Source: Streptomyces sp.
Lineage (GTDB): Bacteria > Actinomycetota > Actinomycetes > Streptomycetales > Streptomycetaceae
Length of the DNA stretch: 41,084 bases
Reading direction: 5' to 3'
Assembly (NCBI RefSeq): GCF_019510245.1
Contig: NZ_JAEKKT010000138.1
Location: forward strand, 1 to 41,084
Made by a program: the position numbers and the translations under genes. Below the pieces are notes generated by a model that saw only the letters and a list, made by a program, of their open reading frames with translations, was not told where the DNA came from and did no database searches. This document shows, piece after piece, positions 1-8,990 of the stretch (its first letter is position 1; the number at the start of each line of letters is the position of its first letter).

Positions 1-392
1 TCAGGGCCCAGCACGACCTGCTGATGGCGAACTTCTTCGCCCAGACGCAGGCGCTGGCCTTCGGCAAGACGGCGGAGGAGGTCCGCGCCGAGGGCGTGGC
101 CGAGGAGCAGGTGGCGCACCGCACCTTCAAGGGCAACCACCCGACGACCACCATCCTCGCGCGGGAGCTCACCCCGTCCGTGCTCGGCCAGCTGGTGGCG
201 CTGTACGAACACAAGGTGTTCACCCAGGGCGCCGTCTGGAACATCGACTCCTTCGACCAGTGGGGCGTGGAGCTGGGCAAGGTACTCGCCAAGCGCATCG
301 AGCCCGCCCTCACCGAGGGCACCGAGGTACCCGGCCTGGACGCGTCGACGACGGCGCTGGTGGCCAAGTACCGGGAGCTGCGCGGGCGTTAG
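1..392 (+). CDS. pgi: Glucose-6-phosphate isomerase, C-terminal part (5' end outside window)
   Basis: This is the last ~130 codons of phosphoglucose isomerase, which interconverts glucose-6-phosphate and fructose-6-phosphate in the cytosol. The frame is open from the window edge (first full codon at base 3) to TAG at 390-392, so the gene enters from the left. Visible family features are the stretch [20 protein letters not shown], the KGNHPTTT segment, the YEHKVFTQG helix (its His/Lys region belongs to the active site) and the closing [11 protein letters not shown] motif, all in the expected order for the C-terminal domain. It converges on the pentose-phosphate operon and is separated from it by a shared hairpin. 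Together the two units set how glucose-6-phosphate is split between glycolysis and the pentose route. Confidence 0.95.
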   Translation, partial: RAQHDLLMANFFAQTQALAFGKTAEEVRAEGVAEEQVAHRTFKGNHPTTTILARELTPSVLGQLVALYEHKVFTQGAVWNIDSFDQWGVELGKVLAKRIEPALTEGTEVPGLDASTTALVAKYRELRGR

Positions 393-404
393 GCCCGGAC
401 GTGA

Positions 405-441
405 AAGAACCCGTACGGCCGTGGCGGCCGTACGGGTTCTT
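405..441. terminator. Bidirectional hairpin terminator between pgi and pgl
   Basis: A perfect 16-bp inverted repeat (405-420 with 426-441, loop GTGGC) lies between the convergent stop codons of pgi and the 6-phosphogluconolactonase gene. No long T-tract follows, which is usual for Streptomyces. Its position between convergent genes suggests it works for both. Confidence 0.85.
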
Positions 442-455
442 CGGTCAGTGCTTCG

Positions 456-1238
456 TCACGCCGAAGCCGGCGGATACAGCGACCGCGGGAGCTGGGAGGC
501 CGCCGCCGCGTCCAGGAGCCACAGGGTGCGCCGGCGGCCCTGGGCGCCTGCTGCCGGAGCCTGGATCTCGCCGGCGCCGGAGAGGGCGATGGCGACGGCC
601 TCGGCCTTGTCCTCGCCCGCCGCCAGCAGCCAGACCTCGCGGGCCGAGCGGATGGCGGGGAGGGTGAGGGAGACGCGGGTCGGCGGTGGCTTGGGGGCGC
701 CGTGGACGCCGACCACCGTGCGTTCCGTCTCGCGGACCGCGGGCAGCTCCGGGAAGAGCGAGGCCACGTGGGTGTCCGGGCCGACGCCCAGCATCAGGAC
801 GTCGAAGGTGGGCACCGAGCCGTGGTTCTCGGGGCCGGCCGCGCGGGCCAGCTCCGCCGCGTAGGCCTCGGCCGCCGCGTCCACGTCCGTGCCCCAGGGG
901 CCGTCCGACGCGGGCATGGCGTGCACGCGCTTCGGGTCCACCGGGACCTGGCCGAGCAGGGCGTCGCGGGCCTGGGTGACGTTGCGCTCCGGATCGCCCT
1001 CCGGCAGGAAGCGCTCGTCGCCCCACCACAGGTCGAGCCGGCCCCAGTCGATGGCGTCCCGGGCCGGGGCCGCCGCCAGGGCCGCCAGCAGGCCGTTGCC
1101 GTTGCGGCCGCCTGTGAGGACCACGGACGCCTCGCCCCGGGAGGCCTGGGCGTCCACGATCTTCGTGATCAGACGGGCCGCGGCGGCCTGCGCCATCAGC
1201 TCCTTGTCGCGGTGCACGACCAGCTGGGGAGTGCTCAT
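456..1238 (-). CDS. pgl: 6-phosphogluconolactonase
   Basis: A 260-residue protein that hydrolyses 6-phosphoglucono-delta-lactone to 6-phosphogluconate, the second step of the oxidative pentose-phosphate pathway. Family marks are the N-terminal VVLTGGRNGNGLLAAL sugar-phosphate-binding region, the LWWGDERFLPEGDPERN motif and LGVGPDTHVASLFP, all typical of the NagB/SOL-type DevB family. The ATG at 1238-1236 is chosen because it overlaps the opcA stop (ATGA), which implies translational coupling. The open frame continues far upstream, but that is the shadow of opcA. It is the last gene of the tkt-tal-zwf-opcA-pgl unit and ends at the shared terminator. In S. coelicolor the orthologue is often called devB. 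Confidence 0.95.
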   Translation of the reverse strand: MSTPQLVVHRDKELMAQAAAARLITKIVDAQASRGEASVVLTGGRNGNGLLAALAAAPARDAIDWGRLDLWWGDERFLPEGDPERNVTQARDALLGQVPVDPKRVHAMPASDGPWGTDVDAAAEAYAAELARAAGPENHGSVPTFDVLMLGVGPDTHVASLFPELPAVRETERTVVGVHGAPKPPPTRVSLTLPAIRSAREVWLLAAGEDKAEAVAIALSGAGEIQAPAAGAQGRRRTLWLLDAAAASQLPRSLYPPASA

Positions 1239-2338
1239 GTCGCCTTCGCCCTCTTCTTCAGCGGCGGCCTTTCCTGCGGTGCCGCTTCTGTCGTGGGAGC
1301 CTCGGCAGCGGCGTCGGGGGCTGCTGCCGCGTGGGTGACCGGTTCTCCTTTGGGGGACGCCTCCGGAGCCGAAGCCTCCGGTACCGGTGCCTGTTCCGTG
1401 GCCGGGGAGGCCGACGCGTTGAGCCGCTCCACGCCGAAGCGCAGCGCGGAGGCGTAGGTGTCGTCCGGGTCGAGCCGGCGCAGCTCCTCCGCGATCAGCT
1501 CGGCCGTGTCGCGCCGCTTCAGCGCCACCGCGCGGTCCGGCTGACCGTCGATGGACAGGGTCGCGAGGGAGCCGTCCGCGCGGTCCAGCGCGATCCCGCC
1601 CTCGCTGGTGGCGAGCCGGACCGCGGTCAGGCCGGGGCCTGCCGACAGGGAGCGCTTGACGGGGACGTCCAGCCGGTCCGCGAGCCACATCGCCAGCAGC
1701 TCGCAGCTCGGGTTGAACTCCTCGCCCTCCACCTCGACCGCCTTGACCTCGCAGACCACCTGGTCCAGGGCGGCCGCCAGCATCGAACGCCAGGGCGTGA
1801 TCCGGGTCCAGGACAGGTCCGTGTCGCCGGGGGTGTAGGCGTCCGCGCGGGCGGACAGCTCCCGTACCGGCTGCTCGGAGGAGTAGGTGTCGGTGACCCG
1901 GCGCTGCGCGAGGGCGCCGAGGGGGTCCTTCGCCGGGTCGAGCGGGGCGTTGACCGGCCACCAGACGACGACCGGCGCGTCGGGGAGCAGCAGCGGCAGC
2001 ACGACCGAGTCGGCGTGGTCGGCGACCTCGCCGTACAGCCGCAGCACCACCGTCTCGCCGGTGCCCGCGTCCGCGCCCACCCGGACCTCGGCGTCCAGGC
2101 GGGACGCCGTGCGGTCGCGGGGGGAGCGGGAGACGCGCTTGATGACGACCAGCGTGCGCGAGGGGTGCTCGTGCGAGGCGTCGCCGGCGGCCTTGAGGGC
2201 GTCGTACGCGTTCTCCTCGTCGGTGACGATGACGAGGGTCAGCACCATGCCCACGGCGGGCGTGCCGATGGCCCGGCGGCCCTGCACCAGCGCCTTGTTG
2301 ACCTTGCCGGCCGTGGTGTCCGTGAGGTCTATCTTCAT
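1235..2338 (-). CDS. opcA: Glucose-6-phosphate dehydrogenase assembly protein OpcA
   Basis: A 367-residue OpcA protein, needed for assembly or activity of glucose-6-phosphate dehydrogenase in actinobacteria and cyanobacteria. It begins MKIDLTDTTAGKVNKALVQ, contains the basic HPSRTLVVIKR segment and the VVWWPVNAP core, and has a low-complexity Ala/Pro/Glu tail of about 70 residues rich in PEAS/KGEP-like stretches, ending in a Lys-rich KKRAKAT. It overlaps zwf by 4 nt upstream and pgl by 4 nt downstream, so stoichiometric coupled translation with its client enzyme is likely. The tail is probably disordered (inference from composition). Assignment is secure from sequence plus the zwf neighbour. 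Confidence 0.95.
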   Translation of the reverse strand: MKIDLTDTTAGKVNKALVQGRRAIGTPAVGMVLTLVIVTDEENAYDALKAAGDASHEHPSRTLVVIKRVSRSPRDRTASRLDAEVRVGADAGTGETVVLRLYGEVADHADSVVLPLLLPDAPVVVWWPVNAPLDPAKDPLGALAQRRVTDTYSSEQPVRELSARADAYTPGDTDLSWTRITPWRSMLAAALDQVVCEVKAVEVEGEEFNPSCELLAMWLADRLDVPVKRSLSAGPGLTAVRLATSEGGIALDRADGSLATLSIDGQPDRAVALKRRDTAELIAEELRRLDPDDTYASALRFGVERLNASASPATEQAPVPEASAPEASPKGEPVTHAAAAPDAAAEAPTTEAAPQERPPLKKRAKAT

Positions 2339-3858
2339 GGGCGGCGCCAGCTCCGTCCGTCTCGTGCCAGCATCTCGTCGGCCTCGGCGGGGCCCCAGGT
2401 GCCGGACTTGTACTGGGCGGGCCTGCCGTGCTTGTCCCAGTACTCCTCGATCGGGTCGAGGATCTTCCAGGACAGCTCGACCTCCTCCGTGCGCGGGAAG
2501 AGGTTGGAGTCGCCGAGCAGCACGTCCAGGATCAGCCGCTCGTACGCCTCCGGCGAGGACTCGGTGAAGGACTCGCCGTACGCGAAGTCCATCGACACGT
2601 CCCGGATCTCCATCGACGTGCCCGGCACCTTGGAGCCGAACCGGACGGTGACGCCCTCGTCGGGCTGGACGCGGATGACGATCGCGTTCTGCCCGAGTTC
2701 CTCGGTGGCCGTCGTGTCGAAGGGGGAGTGCGGGGCCCGCTGGAAGACCACCGCGATCTCGGTGACCCGGCGGCCGAGGCGCTTGCCGGTGCGCAGGTAG
2801 AAGGGGACGCCCGCCCAGCGGCGGTTGTCGATCCCCAGCTTCACGGCCGCGTAGGTGTCGGTCTTCGACCTGGCGTTGATGCCGTCCTCTTCGAGGTAGC
2901 CGATGACCTTCTCGCCGCCCTGCCAGCCGGCCGCGTACTGGCCGCGCACGGTCGAGGTGCCGAGGTCCTTCGGCAGCCGGACCGCGCCGAGCACCTTCTC
3001 CTTCTCGGCGGCCAGCGCGTCCGCGTCGAAGGAGGCGGGCTCCTCCATGGCGGTCAGGGCCATGAGCTGGAGCAGGTGGTTCTGGATGACGTCACGGGCC
3101 GAGCCGATGCCGTCGTAGTAGCCGGCGCGGCCGCCGATGCCGATGTCCTCGGCCATGGTGATCTGCACGTGGTCCACGAAGGACCGGTTCCAGATCGGCT
3201 CGTACATGGTGTTGGCGAAGCGCAGCGCCAGGATGTTCTGGACGGTCTCCTTGCCGAGGTAGTGGTCGATCCGGAAGACCTGCTCCGGCTCGAACACCTC
3301 GTGCACGACCTTGTTGAGCTCCTCGGCCGACTTCAGGTCGTGGCCGAAGGGCTTCTCGATGACCGCGCGCCGCCAGGAGCCGCCGGACTGGTCGGCCAGG
3401 CCGTGCTTCTTCAGCTGCTGGATGACCACCGGGAAGGAGCGCGGCGGCACCGAGAGGTAGAAGGCGAAGTTGCCGCCCGTGCCCTGCGCCTTGTCCAGCT
3501 CCTCGATGGTGGAGCGCAGGCGCTCGAACGCGTCGTCGTCGTCGAAGGTGCCCTGGACGAAGCGCATCCCCTGGATGAGCTGCTGCCAGACCTCCTCGCG
3601 GAACGGCGTGCGGGCGTGTTCCTTGACGGCGTCGTGGACCTCGGCGGCGAAGTCCTCGTTGGCCCACTCGCGGCGGGCGAAGCCGACCAGGGAGAAGCCC
3701 GGCGGCAGCAGACCCCGGTTGGCGAGGTCGTAGACGGCGGGCATGAGCTTCTTGCGGGAGAGGTCGCCCGTGACGCCGAAGATGACCAGACCCGACGGCC
3801 CCGCGATACGCGGGAGCCGTCGGTCGGCGGGGTCACGCAGCGGGTTGCTGCTTGACAA
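2335..3858 (-). CDS. zwf: Glucose-6-phosphate 1-dehydrogenase
   Basis: A 507-residue NADP-type glucose-6-phosphate dehydrogenase, the entry step of the oxidative pentose-phosphate pathway. The nucleotide-binding GVTGDLSRKKL lies at residues 28-38, the EKPFG motif near 168-172 and the catalytic RIDHYLGKE at 196-204 (His/Lys as base and substrate contact). Length is normal. The ATG at 3858 follows the tal stop by only 4 nt, and the 3' end overlaps opcA by 4 nt. The gene is the centre of the pentose-phosphate operon and the main NADPH source feeding the biosynthetic genes elsewhere in the window. Streptomyces often carry a second zwf cluster, so this may be one of two copies. Confidence 0.97.
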   Translation of the reverse strand: MSSSNPLRDPADRRLPRIAGPSGLVIFGVTGDLSRKKLMPAVYDLANRGLLPPGFSLVGFARREWANEDFAAEVHDAVKEHARTPFREEVWQQLIQGMRFVQGTFDDDDAFERLRSTIEELDKAQGTGGNFAFYLSVPPRSFPVVIQQLKKHGLADQSGGSWRRAVIEKPFGHDLKSAEELNKVVHEVFEPEQVFRIDHYLGKETVQNILALRFANTMYEPIWNRSFVDHVQITMAEDIGIGGRAGYYDGIGSARDVIQNHLLQLMALTAMEEPASFDADALAAEKEKVLGAVRLPKDLGTSTVRGQYAAGWQGGEKVIGYLEEDGINARSKTDTYAAVKLGIDNRRWAGVPFYLRTGKRLGRRVTEIAVVFQRAPHSPFDTTATEELGQNAIVIRVQPDEGVTVRFGSKVPGTSMEIRDVSMDFAYGESFTESSPEAYERLILDVLLGDSNLFPRTEEVELSWKILDPIEEYWDKHGRPAQYKSGTWGPAEADEMLARDGRSWRRP

Positions 3859-3862
3859 GATG

Positions 3863-4981
3863 TCAGCCCTCCGAGGGGGCCAGGCGCTCCAGCTCCGCCT
3901 GGGTCGACTTGAGCAGGTCGTTCCAGGACGCCTCGAACTTCTCGACGCCCTCGTCCTCCAGAACCTGGACCACGTCGTCGTACGAGATCCCGAGGGCCTC
4001 GACGGCGTCGAGGTCGGCGCGGGCCTGCTCGTACGTGCCGGTGATCGTGTCGCCGGTGATCTCGCCGTGGTCCTCGACCGCGAAGAGGGTGGCCTCCGGC
4101 ATGGTGTTCACCGTGTTCGGCGCCACCAGGTCGTCGACGTACATGGTGTCCTTGTACGCCGGGTCCTTCACGCCGGTGGAGGCCCACAGCGGACGCTGCT
4201 TGCGGGCGCCCGCGTTCTCCAGCGCCTGCCAGCGGTCGGAGGAGAAGACCTCCTCGTAGGCCTGGTAGGCGAGCCGGGCGTTGGCGACGGCGGCCTTGCC
4301 GCGCAGCGCCTTGGCCTCGTCGGTGCCCAGGGCGTTCAGGCGCTTGTCGATCTCGGTGTCCACCCGGGACACGAAGAACGACGCCACCGAACGGATGAGC
4401 GACAGGTCGAGGCCGCGCTCCTTGGCCTTCTCCAGGCCGGTCAGGTAGGCGTCCATGACCTTGCGGTAACGCTCCAGCGAGAAGATCAGCGTGACGTTGA
4501 CGCTGATGCCGAGGCCGATGACTTCGGCGATCGCCGGCAGACCCGCCTCGGTGGCCGGGATCTTGATGAGCGTGTTGGGGCGGTCCACCAGCCAGGCCAG
4601 CTGCCTGGCCTCGGCGACGGTCGCCTTGGTGTTGTGCGCCAGGCGCGGGTCGACCTCGATCGACACGCGGCCGTCCTGGCCGTCGGTCGCGTCGTAGACC
4701 GGGCGCAGGATGTCGGCGGCGTCGCGGACGTCCGCCGTGGTGATCATGCGGATGGCCTCTTCGACGGTCACCTTGCGGGCGGCGAGGTCGGAGACCTGCT
4801 GGTCGTAGCCGTCGCCCTGCGAGATCGCCTTCTGGAAGATCGTCGGGTTGGTGGTGACGCCCACGACGTGCTGCTGGTCGATCAGCTCGGCAAGGTTGCC
4901 GGACGTGATCCGCTTGCGCGACAGGTCGTCCAGCCAGATCGCGACGCCTTCCTCGGAGAGGCGCTTGAGTGCGTCTGTCAT
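3863..4981 (-). CDS. tal: Transaldolase
   Basis: A 372-residue transaldolase that transfers the dihydroxyacetone unit from sedoheptulose-7-phosphate to glyceraldehyde-3-phosphate. The strand GVTTNPTIF sits at 41-49 and the Schiff-base lysine in NTLIKIPAT at about Lys140. The C-terminal third has the long-form extension ([20 protein letters not shown] then [14 protein letters not shown]) typical of the actinobacterial/cyanobacterial ~370-residue class rather than the short class. It lies 33 nt after tkt and 4 nt before zwf in one operon, so the non-oxidative enzymes are transcribed ahead of the oxidative ones. Confidence 0.96.
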   Translation of the reverse strand: MTDALKRLSEEGVAIWLDDLSRKRITSGNLAELIDQQHVVGVTTNPTIFQKAISQGDGYDQQVSDLAARKVTVEEAIRMITTADVRDAADILRPVYDATDGQDGRVSIEVDPRLAHNTKATVAEARQLAWLVDRPNTLIKIPATEAGLPAIAEVIGLGISVNVTLIFSLERYRKVMDAYLTGLEKAKERGLDLSLIRSVASFFVSRVDTEIDKRLNALGTDEAKALRGKAAVANARLAYQAYEEVFSSDRWQALENAGARKQRPLWASTGVKDPAYKDTMYVDDLVAPNTVNTMPEATLFAVEDHGEITGDTITGTYEQARADLDAVEALGISYDDVVQVLEDEGVEKFEASWNDLLKSTQAELERLAPSEG

Positions 4982-5014
4982 GGAATTACATCTCCTACGT
5001 GTCGTATATGAGCG

Positions 5015-7102
5015 TCAGCGCTGGGCGGCGGCGATGGATTCCCTGGCCTTGGCGGCCACGTTCTCGGCAGTGAAGCCGAACTCCTGGAAGAGCACCTTGC
5101 CGTCGGCGGAAGCACCGAAGTGCTCCAGGGAAACGATGCGGCCGGCGTCGCCCACGTACTTGTGCCAGGTGAGACCGATACCCGCCTCGACCGACACCCG
5201 CGCCCGGACGGACGGCGGCAGGACGCTGTCCCGGTACCCCTGGTCCTGCTCCTCGAACCACTCCACGCACGGCATGGACACGACCCGCGTGGGGACGCCG
5301 TCGGCCTCCAGCTGCTCGCGCGCCTCGACGGCGACGTGCACCTCGGAACCGGTGGCGACGAGGATGACCTCCGGGGCCCCGTTGGACGCCTCGAACAGGA
5401 CGTAACCGCCCTTGGCCGTGTCCTCGTTGGACTCGTACACCGGCACGCCCTGACGGGTCAGCGCCAGGCCGTGCGGGGCGCCCTTGCCGAAGACCTTCGT
5501 GTAGCGCCTGAGGATCTCGCGCCAGGCGATCGCGGTCTCGTTGGCGTCGGCCGGGCGGACCACGTTCAGGCCCGGGATGGCGCGCAGCGAGGCGAGGTGC
5601 TCGACCGGCTGGTGGGTCGGGCCGTCCTCGCCGAGGCCGATGGAGTCGTGGGTCCACACGTACGTCACCGGCAGGTGCATCAGCGCCGACAGCCGCACCG
5701 CGTTGCGCATGTAGTCGGAGAAGACGAGGAACGTACCGCCGTAGACACGGGTGTTGCCGTGCAGGGTGATGCCGTTCATCTCCGCGGCCATGGAGTGCTC
5801 GCGGATACCGAAGTGGATGGTGCGGCCGTAGGGGTTCGCGCCCGGCAGCGGGTTGTCCGCCGGCAGGAACGAGCTGTCCTTGTCGATGGTCGTGTTGTTC
5901 GACCCCGCGAGGTCGGCGGAGCCGCCCCACAGCTCGGGGATGACCGCACCGAGCGCCTGCAGCACCTTGCCGGAGGCCGCACGGGTCGCGACACCCTTGC
6001 CGGGCTCGAAGACCGGGATCTTCTCCTCCCAGCCCTTGGGCAGCTCACCCGCGGCGATCCGGTCGAAGTCGGCGGCCCGCTCGGCGTTGTTGTCCCGCCA
6101 CAGCTGGAACGACTTCTCCCACTCGGCCTTCGCCGCGGCACCCCGCTCCCCGGCCTGCCGGGTGTGGGCGATGACCTCCTCGGCGACGTCGAAGCTCTTC
6201 TCCGGGTCGAAGCCGAGGACGCGCTTGGTGGCCGCGACCTCGTCCGCGCCGAGCGCCGAGCCGTGTGCGGCCTCGGTGTTCTGCGCGTTCGGGGCGGGCC
6301 AGGCGATGATCGAGCGCATCGCGATGAAGGACGGCCGGTCCGTGACCGCCTTGGCCGCCTCGATCGCGTTGTAGATGGCGTGCGGGTCCAGGTCGCCGTC
6401 CGGCTTCGGGGCGATCCGCTGCACGTGCCAGCCGTACGCCTCGTACCGCTTGACGGTGTCCTCGGAGACGGCCGTCTCGGTGTCGCCCTCGATCGAGATG
6501 TGGTTGTCGTCCCACAGCAGGATCAGGTTGCCGAGCTTCTGGTGGCCGGCCATCGAGGACGCCTCGGCGGAGATGCCCTCCTGGAGGCAGCCGTCACCGG
6601 CGATACAGTAGATGTAGTGGTCGAACGGCGACTCGCCCTGCGGCGCGTCCGGGTCGAACAGACCGCGCTCGTAGCGGGCGGCCATGGCCATGCCGACGGC
6701 GTTGGCGACACCCTGGCCCAGCGGACCGGTGGTGGTCTCCACGCCCTTGGTGTGGCCGTACTCCGGGTGACCGGGGGTCTTCGAGCCCCAGGTGCGGAAC
6801 GCTTCGAGGTCCGACAGCTCCAGGCCGAAGCCGGCCAGGTACAGCTGCGTGTAGAGGGTCAGGGACGAGTGACCGGCGGACAGCACGAAGCGGTCGCGGC
6901 CCACCCAGTCGGGGTCGGACGGGTCGTGCCGCATCACCTTCTGGAAGAGGGTGTACGCGGCCGGCGCCAGGCTCATCGCGGTACCCGGATGGCCGTTGCC
7001 GACCTTCTGTACGGCATCGGCGGCCAGGACGCGGGCGGTGTCGACGGCCCGCTGGTCCAGCTCGGTCCAGTCGAGGTCTGTGGTGGTCGGCTTGGTGCTC
7101 AC
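5015..7102 (-). CDS. tkt: Transketolase
   Basis: A 695-residue thiamine-diphosphate-dependent transketolase. Visible marks are NGHPGTAMSLAP near the N-terminus, RDRFVLSAGHSS, the ThDP/Mg motif GDGCLQEGISAEA...NHISIEGDT, the central-domain IREHSMAAEMNG with its catalytic glutamate, and DSIGLGEDGPTHQPVEHL. The full three-domain length is present. It is the first gene of the leftward operon tkt-tal-zwf-opcA-pgl. The promoter must lie in the ~400-nt divergent spacer shared with ctaB. A minus-strand TAGGCT hexamer at 7205-7200 could be a -10 element, but I see no good -35 for it. Confidence 0.97.
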   Translation of the reverse strand: MSTKPTTTDLDWTELDQRAVDTARVLAADAVQKVGNGHPGTAMSLAPAAYTLFQKVMRHDPSDPDWVGRDRFVLSAGHSSLTLYTQLYLAGFGLELSDLEAFRTWGSKTPGHPEYGHTKGVETTTGPLGQGVANAVGMAMAARYERGLFDPDAPQGESPFDHYIYCIAGDGCLQEGISAEASSMAGHQKLGNLILLWDDNHISIEGDTETAVSEDTVKRYEAYGWHVQRIAPKPDGDLDPHAIYNAIEAAKAVTDRPSFIAMRSIIAWPAPNAQNTEAAHGSALGADEVAATKRVLGFDPEKSFDVAEEVIAHTRQAGERGAAAKAEWEKSFQLWRDNNAERAADFDRIAAGELPKGWEEKIPVFEPGKGVATRAASGKVLQALGAVIPELWGGSADLAGSNNTTIDKDSSFLPADNPLPGANPYGRTIHFGIREHSMAAEMNGITLHGNTRVYGGTFLVFSDYMRNAVRLSALMHLPVTYVWTHDSIGLGEDGPTHQPVEHLASLRAIPGLNVVRPADANETAIAWREILRRYTKVFGKGAPHGLALTRQGVPVYESNEDTAKGGYVLFEASNGAPEVILVATGSEVHVAVEAREQLEADGVPTRVVSMPCVEWFEEQDQGYRDSVLPPSVRARVSVEAGIGLTWHKYVGDAGRIVSLEHFGASADGKVLFQEFGFTAENVAAKARESIAAAQR

Positions 7103-7497
7103 CCTGAGTCAGGGCTCCTCTCCACATGTTCGGTTACCGGTCCACGGGTACACGCCCGCACCGGCTGCCGGTGCACTGGGTGCCCACCGGCCGTTGTCGA
7201 GCCTACCCCCGTAAGGACGTGCATTTTTTCGAGTGTTTCCAGACTGCCGGGACTCTCGGGGATCCGCCTCCCGACTGGCCGAGAAGGCATGTCGGCACAC
7301 GAATGCAGTTGAATACGCAGCCGCTCATCTGACTGCTCAATCGAGCCACCCCACCCCTCTCCCGAGACGCCCGCCAACACGACCCCACCCCCGCGAAGGT
7401 CGGGGTATGGGCAACGTCTAAAGTGGCGTGGTACGCGCGAGCCTTTACCGTGAGTTCACACGGCCGGGCTCGCTGGGAGTCTCTGTCAGGGGTGTGC
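7103..7497. other. Divergent intergenic spacer tkt / ctaB
   Basis: This 395-nt stretch has no convincing gene; the short open frames lack supporting starts. It holds a small hairpin at 7158-7174 (7-bp GCACCGG stem, 3-nt loop), a run of six T at 7224-7229, a possible minus-strand -10 TAGGCT (7205-7200) for tkt, a plus-strand TAAAGT hexamer at 7419-7424 that could be a -10 for ctaB, and an inverted repeat CCGTG-N6-CACGG at 7448-7463. The repeat lies about 35 nt before the ctaB start, where a repressor could act. Promoter calls are tentative. Confidence 0.4.
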
Positions 7498-8445
7498 GTG
7501 ACGGCCGTCGAATCCCGTCCAGCGGGGGTGCTCGGTGCGAGCGAGAGCCCGAGCCACCGGCCGTTCGGGGCCCGTGTCAAAGCTTTCGTGGCGCTGACCA
7601 AGCCGCGGATCATCGAGCTGCTGCTCATCACCACCGTTCCGGTGATGTTCCTGGCGCAGCAGGGTGTGCCCGACCTGACGCTGGTGCTGCTCACCTGCGT
7701 CGGCGGCTACCTCTCGGCGGGCGGCGCCAACGCGCTGAACATGTACATCGACCGGGACATCGACGCGCTGATGGACCGCACCTCGCAGCGTCCGCTGGTG
7801 ACCGGCATGGTCAGCCCGCGCGAGTGCCTCGCCTTCGGCATCTCCCTGGCGGTCGTCTCCACCGTGTTGTTCGGTCTCACCGTCAACTGGCTGAGCGCCT
7901 GGCTGTCACTCGGAGCGCTGCTCTTCTACGTCGTCGTCTACACGATGATCCTCAAGCGCCGTACCTCGCAGAACATCGTCTGGGGCGGTATCGCGGGCTG
8001 TCTGCCGGTGCTGATCGGCTGGTCGGCCGTCACGGACTCCATGTCGTGGGCGCCGATCATCCTCTTCCTCGTCATGTTCTTCTGGACGCCGCCGCACTAC
8101 TGGCCGCTGTCCATGAAGGTGAAGGACGACTACGCGCGCGTGGGCGTGCCGATGCTGCCGGTGGTCGCGTCCAACAAGGTCGTCGCCAAGCAGATCGTCA
8201 TCTACAGCTGGGTGATGGTCGCCGTCTCCCTCCTGCTCACCCCGCTCGGCTACACCGGCTGGTTCTACACGCTGGTCGCGCTGGTGGCCGGCGGCTGGTG
8301 GCTCTGGGAGGCGCACGCGCTCCAGCACCGCGCGAAGGGCGAGGTGACGGGCGGCAAGCTCAAGGAGATGCGGCTGTTCCACTGGTCCATCACCTACGTG
8401 TCGCTGTTGTTCGTGGCCGTCGCCGTGGACCCCTTCCTGCGCTGA
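7498..8445 (+). CDS. ctaB: Protohaem IX farnesyltransferase (haem O synthase)
   Basis: A 315-residue polytopic membrane prenyltransferase of the UbiA family that attaches farnesyl to haem B to make haem O for aa3-type cytochrome oxidase. The signature [18 protein letters not shown] (aspartate-rich prenyl-PP/Mg site) follows [22 protein letters not shown]. About nine hydrophobic segments follow, and [10 protein letters not shown] is the second conserved loop. GTG at 7498 is preferred because AGGGG at 7488-7492 sits 5 nt upstream. An in-frame GTG at 7492 and one at 7423 are alternatives. Its partner, haem A synthase, lies 2.4 kb away on the other strand. Confidence 0.93.
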   Translation: MTAVESRPAGVLGASESPSHRPFGARVKAFVALTKPRIIELLLITTVPVMFLAQQGVPDLTLVLLTCVGGYLSAGGANALNMYIDRDIDALMDRTSQRPLVTGMVSPRECLAFGISLAVVSTVLFGLTVNWLSAWLSLGALLFYVVVYTMILKRRTSQNIVWGGIAGCLPVLIGWSAVTDSMSWAPIILFLVMFFWTPPHYWPLSMKVKDDYARVGVPMLPVVASNKVVAKQIVIYSWVMVAVSLLLTPLGYTGWFYTLVALVAGGWWLWEAHALQHRAKGEVTGGKLKEMRLFHWSITYVSLLFVAVAVDPFLR

Positions 8446-8503
8446 CCCAAGTCACACCGGTCTCCCCTCGCCAGTGGATCTACCCGTGAGTAGCATCCTG
8501 TCC

Positions 8504-8824
8504 ATGGCAGACACGCAGCAGGTTGACCAGAAGGCCGAGCGCAAGGTCGCGCGCCTCACCAAGCGGATCGGCGCCTTCGCCAAGGCCCACGGCGGCGCCG
8601 AGGGCCAGGTGGCCTACATCGGCGAACGCGGCGCCCGCATCGTCCTCGTCGGCGAGGACGGCGGCTGGGGCGACCTCGTCGCCCCGACGTACGAGATCGC
8701 CGAGCAGGCCGTCGCCAAGTCCGGCATCACGGTCCACGAGTCCTTCGACGGCGAGTTCGCGGCCAAGGTGACGACGGGCCCTTACGAGTGGAAGCGCATG
8801 GCCGGCATCCAAGTAGGCGGCTGA
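8504..8824 (+). CDS. Small conserved protein of unknown function
   Basis: A 106-residue acidic/basic mixed protein beginning MADTQQVDQKAERKVARLTK and ending in a Gly-Gly. I do not recognise a domain. It has an N-terminal charged helix, then an alternating beta-like stretch (GQVAYIGERGARIVLVGEDG) and no membrane segment or signal peptide, so it is probably a small cytosolic alpha/beta protein. The ATG at 8504 has no Shine-Dalgarno; instead TAGCAT at 8491-8496 lies just upstream, compatible with a leaderless transcript. It follows ctaB by 58 nt and precedes a hairpin repeat. A small conserved gene sits at this place beside ctaB in S. coelicolor as I recall. Confidence 0.8.
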   Translation: MADTQQVDQKAERKVARLTKRIGAFAKAHGGAEGQVAYIGERGARIVLVGEDGGWGDLVAPTYEIAEQAVAKSGITVHESFDGEFAAKVTTGPYEWKRMAGIQVGG

Positions 8825-8828
8825 ACAG

Positions 8829-8910
8829 CGCGCCCCAAAGGGGCGCGGGGCTGCATCTGATATGCGGCTCCGCCGCGTGGGCGCGACCGGCCCCCACCGG
8901 CCCGCGGCCG
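8829..8910. repeat. Streptomyces-type intergenic GC hairpin repeat, copy 1
   Basis: It begins with an 8-bp hairpin (8829-8836 with 8840-8847, loop AAA), then GGGGCTG, a second small hairpin GCGGC-TCC-GCCGC (8864-8876) and the segment GTGGGCGCGACCGGCCCCCA. The same arrangement, inverted, reappears at the right edge of the window (41045-41084). From memory this is a very common interspersed element in Streptomyces, usually just after stop codons. Here it may also serve as terminator for the preceding gene. Confidence 0.7.
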
Positions 8911-8990
8911 AAGAACGACCGCACACCGCGACCTCCATCCCGGTTCACCCGTTAAGACGGACATGCAACCGTCGTCCACGGGGAGCCCGG

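Noticed and set aside
2428..3855. 475-codon plus-strand frame opposite zwf
   Set aside because: Antisense shadow of a clear zwf; low-complexity Val/Gly/Asp/Arg composition typical of the complementary frame.
7447..7464. Rex redox-sensor site before ctaB
   Set aside because: CCGTG-N6-CACGG does not match the TGTGAA-type Rex half-sites; kept only as an unexplained inverted repeat.
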